A DNA stretch of 64,000 nt from Hedera helix. Lineage: Eukaryota > Streptophyta > Magnoliopsida > Apiales > Araliaceae. Every line of letters begins with the position of its first letter. Within the stretch, counting starts at the first letter, position 1. Under the pieces are notes generated by a model that worked only from the letters and a program-made list of their open reading frames with translations, was not told where the DNA came from and searched no databases. The stretch lies in assembly GCA_947179155.2 (NCBI GenBank), contig OX359264.1, forward strand, positions 57,584,702-57,648,701, given 5' to 3'. Positions 60,008 through 64,000 of this stretch are shown one piece after another. The translations under genes were made by a program, and so were the position numbers.

Positions 60008-60836
60008 GATTTCCTTTATTCGGGTGATTGCAATAGCTCCTGTTTAACTCTCTATTGTCTTTGAAGGTTGACTCCCTGTGAAGAAGAGGAAGGAATGAGC
60101 TTTTTTGCATTTTCCTGCTCTGTTGCTTGTAAACCATGATGTTTTATGTTTAATGTTCCTCGAGGAGCTTTGTAGAAGTCTGTCACCTTTGATGCAGAAT
60201 ATATCAAAGGACTGGCACACAAAATATAATGTAGTATTAGATATGATGAAGACTCTTGGATTTTAAATTTCAGTTGTGTACTTGAAGATAGATCAATTCG
60301 TTTTTTCTAATTACTTCTTTTACATCCCTGCTTTCTTTTGTTTGAGGTGCATGTTTGCTCACAAAAGAGCATATTTTCTTCCTTTAACCATAAATGTTGG
60401 TTACTTGCGAGATGTGAGCATTTTAATCATGAATGACTTTAATAAGCTTAAACATAATTGAATGAGCTAAAAATTCAATTTGAACTTTAAAAGTTTTAAT
60501 CATGAATGACTTTAATAAGCTTAAACTAAATTGAGAGTCCTATTAGATTTTAGGTTATTTAGACACAATTTTGTCGTAAATACATTACACCAAGGTATGA
60601 ATAATATTTGAAAAAAATATAAAAACTATTTACATATTATTTATAATAAAGTGTATTAATTTGAAATTAGAAAAAAATTATCAAAATTAATGTTTAATGT
60701 CAAATATTCTATGGACATAGGAAGTATATAGGGGCCTCAAAATTTTAAACCACACTGTAAAACCATGGAAGAAGTTGATAAACCAACCTACAAAACCCTA
60801 GACGAAGCTTTGTAGTAAAAAAACTAAAGATAAAAA
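60008..60836. other. 3' end of the F-box gene and spacer
   Basis: 3' UTR signals (AATATATC, AATAT motifs near 60195-60235). A 33-bp exact direct repeat, TTTTAATCATGAATGACTTT and onward, occurs at 60421 and 60494. No gene. Confidence 0.6.
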
Positions 60837-63800
60837 ATGGAGGAGTCTACCATTGAAGAGGGCGAGCACAAGACAGAAGTGGAAGTGGCACCGGCTTTAA
60901 TCGCCGTCCACCCAATCCAACTGCCGTAGCTGTCGCTGTCGGTTCGGACCTCCGCGTATTCAATCTCCAGTAAGCTAAATGGCCTCTCTCCCCTCTTTTT
61001 AGTTTTTGATTTGATTAGAAACATGATTAAATCTGATGTCAAATCACTTTAGTGCCTAGGGAAAAAATAGAAATGAAAATTTATTGAATTTGCTTTGATG
61101 ATAATATATTTCCTATAATTTGATTTCTGGAAGAGACGAAATTAGGATGTCTTTTGATCACTTGTTAGTTATAACTATGTAAAATTTAATGAAACCTTTT
61201 TTTCATTTTCTCATTAAGAGAAAATATTAAAATTTAAAGTATAATGCTGGAAAGTTGTATTATACTTGAAGCTACTCTCTCCAAATAGTTGGATTTAGTT
61301 TTTTGGGTGTTCAATTTAAAGTTATCTCTAATTATCCATCCTTTAAAACTTAGTTGTTGTTTTCACTTCCTTTAAAATTTGAAGTCTAAAAATTCACTTT
61401 AACTATGTTACCCCTTCTTTATCAATTCGAGAAGCCAACTTTCTTTTTTGTGATGTCCAAAAGTAAGAGTCCACTTACACGAGCAATGAACTAAATGTCA
61501 TAATCCGTACAAGTTTCAATCTTGGTGGTTAATTATGGTAATGCCAAACTTTCCTAGAAAGCTTTGATTTTCAAATTGGAACTCTTATTCTGGAAAGGAT
61601 GAGTACGTGGCTGAATTATCAGTTCACTGTATGTTTTCACTTTTTGCATCCCAAAGAATTTTATAAAAGCTTGATGTACTTGCAATTTTTAGAGCAAGAA
61701 CAATATGATATTTCATTTTGATCAATGTTTTTGTTTTCTTGAGCAATGCTACTATTGGAATATAAAATGTGGTTTGGGTAACATAAAACGATATTTTCAC
61801 ATTGTATTTACAGAGAGCAAGAAATCAGAAACGACATATATTTCATTTTGATCAAAGTTTTACCTTTTTTTAGCAATGGTACTAATGGAAGATTAAATGC
61901 AGTTTGAGTGACATAAAAAGATTTAATTTATTTTTTTTTCCAGATAAGGTTGCCCTGTTTTGTTGATTGATGATTCCTGTGGACCTTTACATAAGGATTC
62001 CATTAGAGCAATTCATTATGGTGCAAAGGGAAAACTCTTTGTATCTGCAGGTGACGACAAACTTGTCAAGATTTGGACTACAGATTCATGGAAGTGCATC
62101 TATACTGTGTAAGTTCTCATCCCACCAAAGGCTTCATTAGTTGAAGATATTTAGCATTCTTAGATGTAGCACAAGAAATTGAATGTAGCACTTCTTTGTA
62201 GCCAGAGTTGTGATCCACTTTTTTGTAATGTTGTCTTGTGTGTAAAGTTCACGTTGTTTTATTATTCTTATTATCATTTCTCATGGTCTTTTTGCTCAGG
62301 ATGATATTATACCTATCTTTCATCTGAAAATTACAATAGTAGTCATAATAACATTGTTACATATCAATTGCTGTAACAATGCCTTTAGTAACAAGCATTT
62401 TTATAACTTATTGGATATGAACTTACTGGATGGTTCAAATTGTAACAGATCATCTGAAAAGAGAGTGAGTGCAGTTGCGATAAGCAACGACGGTCAGTTT
62501 GTTAGTTTTGCCGACAAATTTGGAGTTGTTTGGGTTGTGAAACTGGAAGTGTTTTGTGAAAAGTCTGCTATGATTGATAAGAAAGCAGTGCCAATTCTTG
62601 CCCACTATTGTAGCATCATTACTAGCCTGGTATGTGATGCACCATGCTTGATATGTAACCACTTCATCTCACTATATATGGGCTTGTCTTGGAATTACAG
62701 CTAGCTAGTTTGTGTCAGTATTGGTTATTTCCTTCGTCTTCTGTTTGTTGACAGAATCAAATGGACTGGACTGTGTTTTTGCATATTCTTTACCGGAAAT
62801 TGCTATGACGTGGACAAGTTAACTGAGATTTCCACCTCAGAGCTGTCCAATGCGCTGAATGCATGTAATGAAATCAATCCAAGGGTTCTGAGGTGGCTAG
62901 CCTAGTGAGCTCGACCTCATCATAGAATTACTCTTCGTTTTCTTTGACCTTTTCCTTTTTCATTGAGATTTAGGGATATTATTGACTTCTTTTTTTCTTT
63001 CCCACACAGTTATCTTTAAATGATTCTTTTTCTATAATTCTGTTGTTAAACTTAGTTTGACATTATTGATGAGCTGGATTACTCGTAACAGAAATAATAT
63101 CTTGCAGGATTTTTCACCAGAAGGGCAATTTATTGTTAGTGCTGATCGGGATTTTAAAATTTGTGTAATTCTTCAGTTCTAACCACTGAAACTATCGTAT
63201 TTTCAACTTGATAGAATATAATTTTTACCATGTTTTGACTTTTCTTTGTTTTTCTTCTCTATTGATAGGTTACTGCCTTTCCCAAGAAGCCGTTAGATGG
63301 AGCTAATGAGATACAAAGTTTTTGCCTTGGTCATACCGAGTGAGTTTCTTATAACATACATATCTCTTGAATAAGGAAAAGGTAGAAAATAGTTAACTTG
63401 AGGGCTCAAGTTCACGTTAAAGTGAATTGCTTGATAACCTTCTATTGATCTTACCTTGTCCCCAGCTCAACCTTACACATTCAATAAATTTTGATGAAGT
63501 CATTGACACAGATGTTTAATTGGTATTGAATGTGTGTAAGATAACAGTTATGATAAGCTTGCTTAAGATATATAGCATATGTATATAGTATTATAGTTTC
63601 CTTCATCTTTGACTAACTAATCAATTTTGTCAACCTGTTGGCAGGTTTGTTTTTCTGCTTTACCTTTGTTTGCAGTCAGGAATATCCACAGGGGTTTCTC
63701 GTGTCTGGAAGTGGTGATTCAACAGTGAGTAATGGGACAGAAGTGGATATCCAACCTGCAATTACTGATCTATGTGCGTCCTCTGACTGTTTGTTTGTTG

Positions 63801-64000
63801 CAGTAGCCATTCAAAGGTAAGTGATCAAGTCTCTTGACAATTCTCAAGTACCCTTGATGGCTTCTTTGAAGGGCTTTATTAATTTGCTAAATTTCTAATC
63901 TTCTTTGAAGGGCTTTGTTAATTCGCTAAATTTCTAATCTTTAGTTCTCTATGTGAATTTTAGCTTACCAGGAATAATGCTGTCGAGTTGCAACCTATCT
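60837..64000 (+). pseudogene. WDR4/TRM82-like WD40 gene, multiple lesions, runs off the window
   Basis: WDR4 (Trm82) is the non-catalytic WD40 partner of the tRNA m7G46 methyltransferase. Exon-like blocks: 60837-60969, 61944-62108, 62449-62629, 63108-63164, 63269-63339, 63645-63816 and 63964 onward. They spell APALIAVH, AVAVAVGSDLRVFNL, HKDSIRAIHYGAKGKLFVSA, GDDKLVKIW, RVSAVAIS, ADKFGVVWVVKL, HYCSIITSL, DFSPEGQFIVSADRDFKI, VTAFPKKPLDGA, IQSFCLGH and FLVSGSGDSTV. Lesions: a missing base near 60911 puts a TAG in the exon 1 frame; the exon 1/2 junction gives TAA with the first acceptor, or stops with the second; exon 6 enters in the wrong frame for FTFVCSQEYPQGF; and the segment expected after GSGDSTV (RLWD region) is absent. 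Introns are retained, so it is not a retrocopy. Residual function or assembly indels cannot be excluded. Confidence 0.8.

Overview
This is nuclear DNA of a flowering plant. The genes are intron-rich with GT-AG junctions, the spacers are AT-rich and full of (TA)n tracts, MITEs and LTR retrotransposons, and every recognised protein belongs to a plant family. An Ole e 6-like pollen protein gene hints at an asterid, perhaps Lamiales; that placement is inference.

Layout. 1-2.9 kb: the 3' nine exons of a type I inositol polyphosphate 5-phosphatase (+), followed by splice-site-like pairs that may be a spliced 3' UTR. 4-13 kb: repeats, including a TTAA-flanked MITE, palindromic tandem units, an orphan promoter-like patch with two G-boxes, and a U6 snRNA copy joined to the primer-binding site of a collapsed Ty3/gypsy element. 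13.5-19 kb: a tandem duplication carrying an intact FLZ zinc-finger gene (-) and a frameshifted copy. 19.4-20.3 kb: 22-bp and 105-bp tandem repeats in opposed orientation beside a purine-only-like tract. 21.35-23.34 kb: a small non-autonomous copia element with 222/223-bp LTRs and a gag remnant. 24.78-30.12 kb: a complete, apparently very young Ty1/copia element with matching 626-bp LTRs and one uninterrupted 1328-residue gag-pol ORF. 32.5-35.8 kb: a five-exon mitochondrial-type uL24 (KOW) ribosomal protein gene (-).

38.8-53.3 kb is a run of small secreted cysteine-rich protein genes: a defensin-like gene (+) whose intron holds a long-TIR MITE, an Ole e 6-like gene (-), a four-exon GPI-anchored lipid-transfer protein (LTPG) gene (-), and a tandem array of four LTPG paralogues (+), the third dead. 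All four array members share a GTTGG-N2-ACCCA element 150-200 bp before the ATG. 55-60 kb: an F-box/kelch gene of the SKIP30 type with a probable 3.9-kb 5'-UTR intron. 60.8-64 kb: a WDR4/TRM82-like WD40 gene with retained introns but several frame-breaking lesions, running off the end.

The most unusual structure is the U6/gypsy junction at 11.0-11.1 kb. The LTPG promoter element, the decayed WD40 gene and the repeated splice-acceptor region in uL24 are also worth checking.
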